From positions 1 through 10,956 of the forward strand of contig JAJYDI010000063.1 in NCBI GenBank assembly GCA_021777635.1: a stretch of 10,956 bases of DNA, read 5' to 3'. This stretch comes from Pseudomonadota bacterium. Its GTDB lineage: Bacteria > Pseudomonadota > Gammaproteobacteria > Xanthomonadales > Rhodanobacteraceae. Positions 1 through 5,204 of the stretch are shown here, piece by piece. The translations under genes were made by a program, and so were the position numbers. Under the pieces are notes generated by a model, which saw nothing but the letters and a program-made list of their open reading frames with translations, was not told the origin of the DNA and searched no databases. Every line of letters begins with the position of its first letter. The stretch's first letter is position 1.

Positions 1-380
1 TCGTCCATCGCGGCGGCTGCCATTGCGGCGCGGTCCGTTTCGAGGTCGAGGCGCAAGCACGACCGACTGTGCTCGAATGCAACTGCTCGATCTGCCGTAT
101 GACCGGCTTCCTGCACCTGATCGTGCCGGCCGCGCGTTTCCGCCTGCTGGCCGGCGGCGAATCACTGGTCGAATACCGCTTCGGCACCGGCATCGCGCGC
201 CACCTGTTCTGCCGCCGCTGCGGCGTGAAGTCGTTCTACGTGCCGCGCTCGCATCCCGACGGCTACGACGTCAATCTGCGCTGCCTCGATGCGGCGACGC
301 TGACCGGCTGGGACGTCGAGACCTTCGACGACCGCGACCGAGATGCCGCCACTGCGGCATGGGCGCATCTGACGCATTGA
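1..380 (+). CDS. GFA/CENP-V family zinc-binding protein (5' end missing)
   Basis: The first whole codon is at position 3 and the reading frame is open from the left edge, so the true start lies outside the window; the stop is TGA at 378-380. About 125 residues are visible. They carry the zinc-ligand pattern of the GFA (glutathione-dependent formaldehyde-activating enzyme-like) fold: GGCHCG near the visible N-terminus, then ECNCSIC, then FCRRCGVKSFY, followed by the typical closing part with NLRCLD. Known GFA-fold proteins bind structural and catalytic zinc through these cysteines. Most members, including this short form, have no proven substrate, so formaldehyde metabolism should not be assumed. 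Only the first few residues appear to be missing, judged from family length. It is followed at 80 bp by the hemolysin-III-type gene on the same strand, with no sign of functional linkage. The family call is secure; the function is unknown. Confidence 0.88.
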   Translation, partial: VHRGGCHCGAVRFEVEAQARPTVLECNCSICRMTGFLHLIVPAARFRLLAGGESLVEYRFGTGIARHLFCRRCGVKSFYVPRSHPDGYDVNLRCLDAATLTGWDVETFDDRDRDAATAAWAHLTH

Positions 381-412
381 GCGGGCGATGCGTCTCGCGA
401 TCTGTTCGTAAG

Positions 413-441
413 GCGACACTCACGGTGGGCTCTGCTAGCGT
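413..441 (+). promoter_or_regulatory. Possible sigma70-type promoter of the hemolysin-III gene
   Basis: A GACA-ending -35-like box (gcgaca, 413-418) is separated by 17 bp from a TAnnnT -10-like box (tagcgt, 436-441). The pair lies in the 80-bp gap before the PAQR gene, and a transcript would start about 12 nt before the ATG at 461. Matches are partial (4 of 6 in the -35 box), so this is a weak positional prediction. Confidence 0.25.
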
Positions 442-460
442 TCAAGTCGTCGATTGCAGG

Positions 461-1150
461 ATGGCGACCGCGATGCACGCTGCTCCACTCCCCACCGCGC
501 ATGCTCTTGGGCGCGGGGACGAACTCGCCGCCAGCCTGATCCATGGGCTTGGCATCGCGCTGAGTCTCGTCGGGCTGGTGATCCTGACCATGGTCACCCT
601 GCACAGTGGACCGCCGCGCGCAGTGGTCGCGACGAGCGTGTTCGGTGCGTCGCTGGTGCTGCTGTACACCGCCTCCACGCTCTATCATTCGATCCACCGG
701 CCAGGCGCACGGCGTGCTCTGCGGCGCTTCGACCATATCGCGATCTATTTGCTGATCGCCGGCACCTACACACCGTTCACCCTGCTGGCACTGCACGGCA
801 CCTGGCGTTGGGGCCTGTTCGCGGCGATCTGGGCGCTGGCCGCGACCGGAATCGCGTTGGAGTACACCGGCCTCGGGCGCCGCCGCTGGCTGGCCGCGCT
901 GGTTTACGTTGGCATGGGCTGGACCGGTCTGCTGGCCTTCGGCCCACTGCACGCTGCGCTGGCCGGCGGCGGCGTGGCCCTAGTGCTGGCAGGCGGCATC
1001 GCCTACACACTGGGCGTGCCGTTCTATTTGTGGCGACGCCTGCCCTATCACCACACGGTCTGGCACGTGTTCGTGCTGGCCGGCAGCACACTGCACTTTC
1101 TCGCCGTGCTGCTGTACGTACTGCCGCTGGCGGCGCCCGGCGCCGCGTGA
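461..1150 (+). CDS. trhA: Hemolysin III / TrhA-type PAQR membrane protein
   Basis: A 229-residue integral membrane protein of the hemolysin-III branch of the PAQR (progestin and adipoQ receptor) family, which in bacteria is tied to membrane homeostasis rather than true haemolysis. About seven hydrophobic segments run from residue 26 to 225. Family signatures are visible: ELAASLIHG at 21-29, STLYHS at 72-77, FDHIAIYLLIAGTYTPF at 90-106 and HTVWH at 198-202. His76, Asp91, His198 and His202 fit the conserved metal-site residues of PAQR proteins; the HxxxH spacing in the last helix is intact. The frame is open further upstream, but family similarity begins near ELAAS, and the first in-frame ATGs near it are 461 and 473. 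AGGA at 458-461 would suit the 473 start, so the N-terminus is uncertain by four residues. No partner gene adjoins it; a repeat cluster lies directly downstream. Confidence 0.9.
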   Translation: MATAMHAAPLPTAHALGRGDELAASLIHGLGIALSLVGLVILTMVTLHSGPPRAVVATSVFGASLVLLYTASTLYHSIHRPGARRALRRFDHIAIYLLIAGTYTPFTLLALHGTWRWGLFAAIWALAATGIALEYTGLGRRRWLAALVYVGMGWTGLLAFGPLHAALAGGGVALVLAGGIAYTLGVPFYLWRRLPYHHTVWHVFVLAGSTLHFLAVLLYVLPLAAPGAA

Positions 1151-1153
1151 GTT

Positions 1154-1206
1154 CGGAGTCTCGCCCCTCCACCCTCCGCGCCAGTCCATCCCGGCGCTGT
1201 CGATCT
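1154..1206. repeat. Palindromic repeat unit 1
   Basis: This unit begins four bases after the PAQR stop codon. It opens with cggagtctcgcccctccacc and contains a small core hairpin, gcgcc (1178-1182) against ggcgc (1193-1197), around the shared loop text tccatc. It matches unit 3 (1337-1402) closely in order and spacing. It lacks the right-hand outer arm ggtgagactcc that unit 3 has, because unit 2 starts there instead. Confidence 0.6.
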
Positions 1207-1247
1207 GAGTCTCACGCCCCACCCTCACCGCCAGTTCCAGACTGGCG
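1207..1247. repeat. Palindromic repeat unit 2
   Basis: This diverged unit starts 51 bp after unit 1 with gagtctcacgccccaccctc. Its core is a perfect 7-bp hairpin, cgccagt (1229-1235) against actggcg (1241-1247), with loop tccag. The entry text and core position match units 1 and 3, while the core sequence has changed with both arms compensated. That is the pattern expected of a repeat whose secondary structure matters. Confidence 0.5.
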
Positions 1248-1319
1248 CTTCGGGCGGTTCGGTGCGCAGCCCCGAAGAGGAACTTGACCCTTCGGGTCAG
1301 CGCGCCTAGCGACAAGTTC
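1248..1319. repeat. Two further stem-loops between repeat units 2 and 3
   Basis: The first stem pairs cttcggg (1248-1254) with cccgaag (1271-1277) over a 16-nt loop. The second pairs gaacttg (1280-1286) with caagttc (1313-1319); nested in it, overlapping two bases, is tgaccc (1285-1290) against gggtca (1294-1299) with loop ttc. No T-run follows, so these do not look like intrinsic terminators. They may belong to the same repeat cluster or to the former end of the tnpB element. Confidence 0.45.
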
Positions 1320-1336
1320 GCGGTTCAGCGACCGGC

Positions 1337-1402
1337 TCGGAGTCTCACCCCTCCACCCGCTGCGCCGGTCCATCCCGGCGCCGTCGAGTGGTGAGACTCC
1401 GA
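1337..1402. repeat. Palindromic repeat unit 3, 66 bp, with perfect 13-bp terminal inverted repeats
   Basis: The ends tcggagtctcacc (1337-1349) and ggtgagactccga (1390-1402) are perfect inverted repeats. Nested inside is a second perfect stem, gcgccgg (1362-1368) against ccggcgc (1375-1381), with loop tccatc. It is the most complete of three related units in this gap. On the minus strand, its right end begins immediately after the last recognisable tnpB codons, so it sits at the break in that gene. No clear target-site duplication is visible. It resembles a REP/BIME or small non-autonomous element; which of the two cannot be settled here. Confidence 0.65.
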
Positions 1403-1946
1403 TTGCTCGATGGGTGCCAGCGATCGACCAGCACCAACCGGCGCCCGGCCCAGCGGGCCTTGTAGTCGAGCCGCCGCCTCAGCTCGCCGGACGCGGCGTT
1501 GGCCACGGAGCGGCGAAACGCCCGTCGGCCCATGGCGCGACTCATGGCCTTGACGGCCAGATCCTCGATCGCGATCACCTGGGCCGATCGGACGATGTCC
1601 GTGGTCGCCCGGTGCAGGGCCTCGCGGCGCACCGCGCCGATCCGGTCATGCGGCGCGGCCACGCGCTGTTGTGTCCGGCGCATGCGATGGAGCATTCGAT
1701 TCGCACGCCCTTGGGAAAGGGCGCGGCGGGATTGAGCCCCCGGCACCGGGCCGCAGCGTGGCGCTGGCGGACCTAGTGGCGCTGGTAGCGGCGAAGGCGC
1801 GCCAGGCTGGATTTCAATGCCGCTGGCGCCAGCACCCGGGCACCATCGCCGCGCACCACCAGATCCCGCAGTCCGACGTCGACGCCGACGGCAGCGCGCG
1901 CCGCCGGCGCGGCCGCGGGCACTGCCACGCCGCGTGAGCGGCTTAG
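1403..1946 (-). pseudogene. tnpB: Decayed IS200/IS605-family TnpB (OrfB) fragment
   Basis: Two minus-strand pieces in different frames match consecutive parts of TnpB, the RNA-guided nuclease encoded by IS200/IS605 elements. Piece one, ending at TAG 1773-1775, contains VGVDVGLRDL, the first RuvC motif with its Asp, and SLARLRRYQR, typical of the following helix. Piece two, from about 1722 down to 1403, contains LSQGRANR, RIGAVRREALHRATTDIV and VIAIEDL (second RuvC motif with its Glu), then ELRRRLDYKARWAGRRLVLVDRW and HPSS. The roughly 50 bases between the pieces match nothing expected and shift the frame. The N-terminal third, the C-terminal zinc finger and the third RuvC Asp are absent, so no active nuclease can be made. 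The C-terminal break falls where repeat unit 3 begins; the other break abuts the stop of the neighbouring regulator gene. No tnpA was seen. The family call is strong; exact edges are approximate. Confidence 0.85.
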
Positions 1947-2860
1947 CGCGACCACCACGCGCCGGGGTAGTACACCCCGGGCTGCGGGCGTTCGCGAAAC
2001 ACCTCGCGGCGGAAGCGAAACAGCACCGCAGGACGGCCGCCGGTGGCGTGACAGCGCTGACCGGTCGCCTCGACCAGACCGGCGTTCTCGATCAGGCGCC
2101 GGAAGTTCTGCATGTGCAAGCGGATGCCGGCCAGCGCCTCGAGAACCCGCTGCAGTTGAGTCAGGGTAAACACCTCGGGCACCAGCTCGAACACAACTGG
2201 CCGATAGCGCAGCTTGCCGCGCAGGCGGCCCAATGCGGTGGCCAGCATGCGCCGATGGTCAAGACCCATCGCCCGGCCGCTGGCGGATGGTAGATCGCTT
2301 TCGGCATGCGCAGCTTCGACCGCGAGTCCGGCCTCCCACAGCAGCTCGTAACGCTCCAGCGTGCGCTCAGGATCCCACGGCGCACCATCAAGGCCGAAGG
2401 TCAGATCGACGCGCTCGCGCCGTCGCGGATCATCGCCGGCCCAGGCGTGTAACCGCGGCGCCAGTGCCTGCGCGATTGCGAGCGGACGTCCGGCGCGCCA
2501 GTCCTCCCAAGGCAGGAAGGCATACACGTCGCGCCAGTGGGCACCCGGCAATGGCGCCACGGACGGTTCCAGCACCAGCGCCAGATAGGCCACGCTGATG
2601 ACCCGCGCTGCCTGCACCGGCCGCGCCTCGCGCGCGCGGTCGCCGAAGGTATAGAGCTGTTCAACATAGCCCAGCGCCAGTCCGCTGGACGTCTCGACGC
2701 GATCGCGCAGGCCGCGCTCAAGGGTGGCATCGCGCAGGAGATCGAGCGCACCACCGGGAAGCACGTCGGCGCCATCGTGCTCGACGGTCAGCACGCGCGG
2801 TGCCTCGGCGGTAACCGCCACGATCACCGCATCGAGGCTGATGGTCGCACTCGCGCTCAT
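1943..2860 (-). CDS. NrtR/NadQ-type regulator: degenerate Nudix domain plus winged helix
   Basis: A 305-residue two-domain protein. Residues about 7-160 are a Nudix-fold domain, with the Nudix-box region at 36-61 (GGALDLLRDATLERGL and on to VETSSGL) followed by YVEQLYTFGDRAR at 65-77. The glutamates of the catalytic REuxEE core are not present in canonical form, as in regulators that bind ADP-ribose-like ligands or NAD derivatives rather than hydrolyse them. Residues about 200-290 (GRLRGKLRYRPVVFELVP, then FTLTQLQRVLEAL and NFRRLIENAGLV) match the winged helix of NrtR-like regulators (COG4111 type). From the family it should be a DNA-binding regulator of NAD metabolism in the cytoplasm, but no NAD gene is in view. 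An upstream GTG at 2899 would add 13 residues; I chose the ATG at 2860 because the Nudix fold starts just after it. It is divergent from dusA across 70 bp. The C-terminus appears intact although it abuts the tnpB remnant. Confidence 0.82.
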   Translation of the reverse strand: MSASATISLDAVIVAVTAEAPRVLTVEHDGADVLPGGALDLLRDATLERGLRDRVETSSGLALGYVEQLYTFGDRAREARPVQAARVISVAYLALVLEPSVAPLPGAHWRDVYAFLPWEDWRAGRPLAIAQALAPRLHAWAGDDPRRRERVDLTFGLDGAPWDPERTLERYELLWEAGLAVEAAHAESDLPSASGRAMGLDHRRMLATALGRLRGKLRYRPVVFELVPEVFTLTQLQRVLEALAGIRLHMQNFRRLIENAGLVEATGQRCHATGGRPAVLFRFRREVFRERPQPGVYYPGAWWSR

Positions 2861-2918
2861 GACGCTCGCAATCGGGTACTGCCGATGCCAGCGTAGCACC
2901 GGCGCGAGGCACGCCGGG

Positions 2919-2924
2919 TATCCT
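2919..2924 (+). promoter_or_regulatory. Candidate -10 box (tatcct) for leaderless dusA
   Basis: Tatcct fits TAnnnT and ends 6 nt before the dusA ATG at 2931. A transcript from it would start at or beside the ATG, and no Shine-Dalgarno sequence precedes the ATG. No good -35 box was seen at 17 bp. Confidence 0.4.
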
Positions 2925-2930
2925 TGCGCA

Positions 2931-3941
2931 ATGGAAAGCGCCGCCCCTCCCGCCCGCGACCCGGATTCGCCCTGGCGCCTTTGCGTGGCGCCGATGATGG
3001 ACTGGACCGACCGCCACTGCCGCGCCTTTCATCGCGTGCTAGCACCACATGCGCGACTGTATACCGAGATGGTGCACGCGCAGGCGCTGCTGCACGGCGA
3101 CCGCGCGCGTCTACTGGGACACGACGCTAGCGAGCATCCGCTGGCCCTGCAGCTGGGTGGCTGCGAACCGCACGAGCTCGCCGCCGCTGCCGCGATCGGC
3201 GCCGCTGCCGGCTGCGACGAGATCAATCTTAACGTCGGTTGCCCGTCCGACCGCGTGCAAGCCGGGCGCTTCGGGGCCTGCCTGATGCGCGAGCCGGCCC
3301 TGGTGGCCGATTGCGTGCGCGCGATGCGCGACGCGGTGACGCTGCCGGTCACGGTGAAATGCCGTATCGGGATCGACGAACAGGACGCCTACGCAGATCT
3401 GCAGCGTTTCGCCACGACGCTGATTGACGCCGGGATCGGTACCCTGATCGTGCACGCTCGCAAGGCTTGGCTGTCGGGCCTTTCACCGAAGGAAAACCGC
3501 GAGCTGCCCCCTCTCGACTACGCGCGGGTGCATCGACTGAAACGCGAGTTCCCACAATTGACGGTGGTGATCAATGGCGGCATCGTCAGTACCGCGGCGG
3601 CGCGCGAGCATCTGGCGCTGGTCGACGGTGTGATGCTCGGCCGCGTCGCGTATCACGAACCCTGGGTGCTGGCGCAGACCGATGCGGCGCTGTGGCACGC
3701 GACACCATCGACGCGTGCCGATGCGCTGCGCGCGTTGCGGCCTTACGTCGAATCGGAGTTGGCGCGAGGCACTGCGCTGCGGCACATGACACGCCATTGG
3801 CTGGGCCTGTATCAGGGCCTTCCCGGTGCGCGGAGCTTCCGGCGACTGCTCGGCGAACAGGGGCGCGCCGCGGGCGCCGACTGGAGCCTGGTCGAACGCG
3901 CGCTCGCTGCGGTCGAGACGGCCTCCGCAGTCGCTGCCTGA
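2931..3941 (+). CDS. dusA: tRNA-dihydrouridine(20/20a) synthase DusA
   Basis: A 336-residue flavoenzyme that reduces uridine at positions 20/20a of the tRNA D-loop using FMN and NADPH in the cytoplasm; the length is normal for DusA. The FMN-binding TIM barrel starts at VAPMMDWTDRHCRAFHR (19-35), a DusA hallmark. YTEMV at 44-48 and the catalytic motif NVGCPSDRVQAGRFGACLM follow, with general-acid Cys104. VKCRIGID (Lys143), VHARKAWL (His175, Arg177) and NGGI at 215-218 plus LGR further on supply flavin and substrate contacts. The C-terminal helical RNA-binding domain covers about 255-336. SDRVQ-GRFGACLM separates DusA from DusB and DusC. ATG 2931 is chosen because the frame upstream runs through the divergent regulator and lacks similarity. 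All key residues are present. The short gap to the divergent regulator suggests independent promoters. Confidence 0.95.
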   Translation: MESAAPPARDPDSPWRLCVAPMMDWTDRHCRAFHRVLAPHARLYTEMVHAQALLHGDRARLLGHDASEHPLALQLGGCEPHELAAAAAIGAAAGCDEINLNVGCPSDRVQAGRFGACLMREPALVADCVRAMRDAVTLPVTVKCRIGIDEQDAYADLQRFATTLIDAGIGTLIVHARKAWLSGLSPKENRELPPLDYARVHRLKREFPQLTVVINGGIVSTAAAREHLALVDGVMLGRVAYHEPWVLAQTDAALWHATPSTRADALRALRPYVESELARGTALRHMTRHWLGLYQGLPGARSFRRLLGEQGRAAGADWSLVERALAAVETASAVAA

Positions 3942-4251
3942 GCATGTCGAACCTTGGGCAGCTCGGCCCGCTCATGCTGCTGCGCGACGCCAGCCTGGTG
4001 AGGCATCTCGGAAATGCCCGTCCATCAATCCCGCGCCCTTCGGTGCGCTGCGGCGTTGCACCGCGTCGCCGTGGCGACTGGAAGGCATGGCCGCGCCCCG
4101 TCGCGCAGCGGAATCCGTAGGTAATCGCCGGCGCGTACTTCCGGGATACTGCGCGAGCGCGTTCATGAGCGCGGTTCAGCGCGAATTCGGCCACGGCAGG
4201 CATGATCGGCTCCAAGACCGCGCGCGGCGCGGCTTCGGCTACCATCGCGCC
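3942..4251. other. 310-bp spacer rich in small inverted repeats
   Basis: No convincing gene is seen here. Three adjacent stem-loops cluster in the middle: ggcat (4002-4006) with atgcc (4014-4018), cggtgc (4041-4046) with gcaccg (4058-4063), and gtcgcc (4065-4070) with ggcgac (4073-4078). None is followed by a T-run. A long minus-strand open frame crosses this spacer but also runs antisense through dusA, so it is probably non-coding. The segment could hold a small RNA, a diverged repeat family or the 5' control region of the signalling operon; the sequence alone does not choose between these. Confidence 0.4.
4240..4245 (+). promoter_or_regulatory. Candidate -10 box (taccat) for the PepSY-phoP-phoQ operon
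   Basis: Taccat fits TAnnnT and ends 6 nt before the ATG at 4252. No Shine-Dalgarno sequence lies in front of that ATG, so a leaderless transcript is plausible. The -35 region is not recognisable. Confidence 0.35.
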
Positions 4252-4512
4252 ATGCTGCGTCCGCTCCGCCTCGCCCTCGCTTTGCTGCTGGCCGCCGCGG
4301 TGACCTCGGCCACCGCCGAAGAGATCCTCGCGCCACCCGGCACCACACTGGAGCAGGCGGTCGAACAGGTGCAGCGCGCCAGCGGCGGCAAGGTGCTCAA
4401 GGCCGACAGCGTGCGCATCGGTCGTTACGTGATCTATCGCGTCAAGATGCTGACCCCGGACGGCCACGTGCGGGTGGTCCAGGTGCGAACCGAATTCAAG
4501 GAGAAACACTGA
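4252..4512 (+). CDS. Small secreted PepSY-domain protein upstream of phoPQ
   Basis: An 86-residue protein. Residues 1-22 form a signal peptide (MLRPLRLALALLLAAAVTSA, cleaved near ATA-EE), placing the mature part in the periplasm. The remaining 60 or so residues have the PepSY pattern: a helix LEQAVEQVQRASGGKVL followed by strands IGRYVIYRVKML and VRVVQVRTE. PepSY domains are small periplasmic modules found in peptidase propeptides and near two-component systems, where inhibitory or sensory roles are proposed. The stop TGA shares its last base with the phoP ATG, so the gene is very likely co-transcribed and translationally coupled with phoP. An accessory role in PhoQ signalling is inferred from this position only. 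The start at 4252 is chosen because the signal peptide begins there; the frame is open much further upstream but reads through dusA antisense or out-of-frame sequence. Confidence 0.82.
   Translation: MLRPLRLALALLLAAAVTSATAEEILAPPGTTLEQAVEQVQRASGGKVLKADSVRIGRYVIYRVKMLTPDGHVRVVQVRTEFKEKH
4498..4503 (+). promoter_or_regulatory. Ribosome binding site of phoP (aaggag)
   Basis: Aaggag lies 8 nt before the ATG at 4512, inside the last codons of the PepSY gene. It is the clearest Shine-Dalgarno sequence in the window and fixes the phoP start. Confidence 0.85.
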
Positions 4513-5204
4513 TGCGCATCCTGCTGGTGGAGGACGAGGCGCCGCTGCGCGAGACACTGGCGGCAAGGCTTAAGCGCGACGGCTACGCCGTGGACTGTGC
4601 GGCCGACGGCGAAGAGGGTCTGTTCCAGGGCCGCGAGGTGCCCTTCGACCTTGCGATCATCGACCTAGGGCTTCCACGGATGTCGGGCATGGATCTGGTC
4701 AAGGCCCTGCGCGAGGCCGGCCAGCGCTGCCCGATCTTGATCCTGACCGCGCGTTCGTCATGGCAGGACAAGGTTGAAGCGCTGAAGTTCGGCGCCGATG
4801 ATTACCTGGTCAAGCCGTTTCACGTCGAGGAACTACTGGCTCGCATCAACGCCTTGGTGCGTCGCGCCAGCGGCTGGTCGAAGCCGCTTCTGGCCTGCGG
4901 CCCGATCCGCCTCGACACCACCGGTCAGATGGTCACCGTCGATGGCGCGCCGGTCGATCTGACCAGCTACGAGTACAAGGTCCTCGAGTATCTGATGCTG
5001 CACGCTGGCGAGCTGGTGTCCAAGGCCGATCTCACCGAGCACATCTATCAGCAGGACTTCGACCGAGACTCCAACGTGCTCGAAGTGTTCATCGGCCGCC
5101 TGCGCCGCAAGCTCGATCCCGAGGGCACGCTGAAGCCGATCGAGACGGTGCGCGGACGCGGTTATCGCTTCGCAATTCCGCGCAGCGAGGGCGATGACGC
5201 CTGA
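4512..5204 (+). CDS. phoP: OmpR/PhoB-family response regulator PhoP
   Basis: A 230-residue cytoplasmic transcription factor activated by phosphorylation. The receiver domain covers residues 1-117: acidic pocket Glu7/Asp8/Glu9, phospho-acceptor Asp51 in AIIDLGLP, Thr79 in LILTARSSWQDK and Lys101 in LVKPF. The OmpR-type winged helix spans about 125-226, with VDLTSYEYKVLEYLM, the recognition-helix region DRDSNVLEVFIGRLRRKLD and the wing VRGRGYRF. The ARSSWQDK and TEHIYQQDFDRDSNVLEVF stretches match the PhoP of Xanthomonas as I remember it, which controls envelope stress, low-magnesium and virulence genes. All phosphorylation and DNA-binding residues are present. It overlaps the PepSY stop by one base and the phoQ start by 11 bp, so it belongs to one operon. 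Which genes it regulates cannot be read from this window. Confidence 0.93.
   Translation: MRILLVEDEAPLRETLAARLKRDGYAVDCAADGEEGLFQGREVPFDLAIIDLGLPRMSGMDLVKALREAGQRCPILILTARSSWQDKVEALKFGADDYLVKPFHVEELLARINALVRRASGWSKPLLACGPIRLDTTGQMVTVDGAPVDLTSYEYKVLEYLMLHAGELVSKADLTEHIYQQDFDRDSNVLEVFIGRLRRKLDPEGTLKPIETVRGRGYRFAIPRSEGDDA

Noticed and set aside
23..460. N-terminal extension of the hemolysin-III frame back to position 23
   Set aside because: It overlaps the GFA gene out of frame, and family similarity begins only near residue 21 of the 461 start.
454..1287. A 277-codon plus-strand frame overlapping the PAQR gene
   Set aside because: It is an Arg-rich out-of-frame shadow with no hydrophobic segments, while the overlapping frame has all PAQR motifs.
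1285..1299. Intrinsic terminator for the PAQR gene at tgaccc/gggtca
   Set aside because: The stem is short and no T-run follows on either strand.
1154..1402. CRISPR array
   Set aside because: There are only three diverged units with unequal spacing (53 and 133 bp between starts) and internal palindromes; there are no uniform spacers and no cas genes.
3586..4566. A 326-codon open frame on the minus strand across the end of dusA, the spacer and the PepSY gene
   Set aside because: It is antisense to two well-supported genes, has low-complexity Arg/Ala/Pro composition and no recognisable domain. High GC content makes such long shadow frames common.
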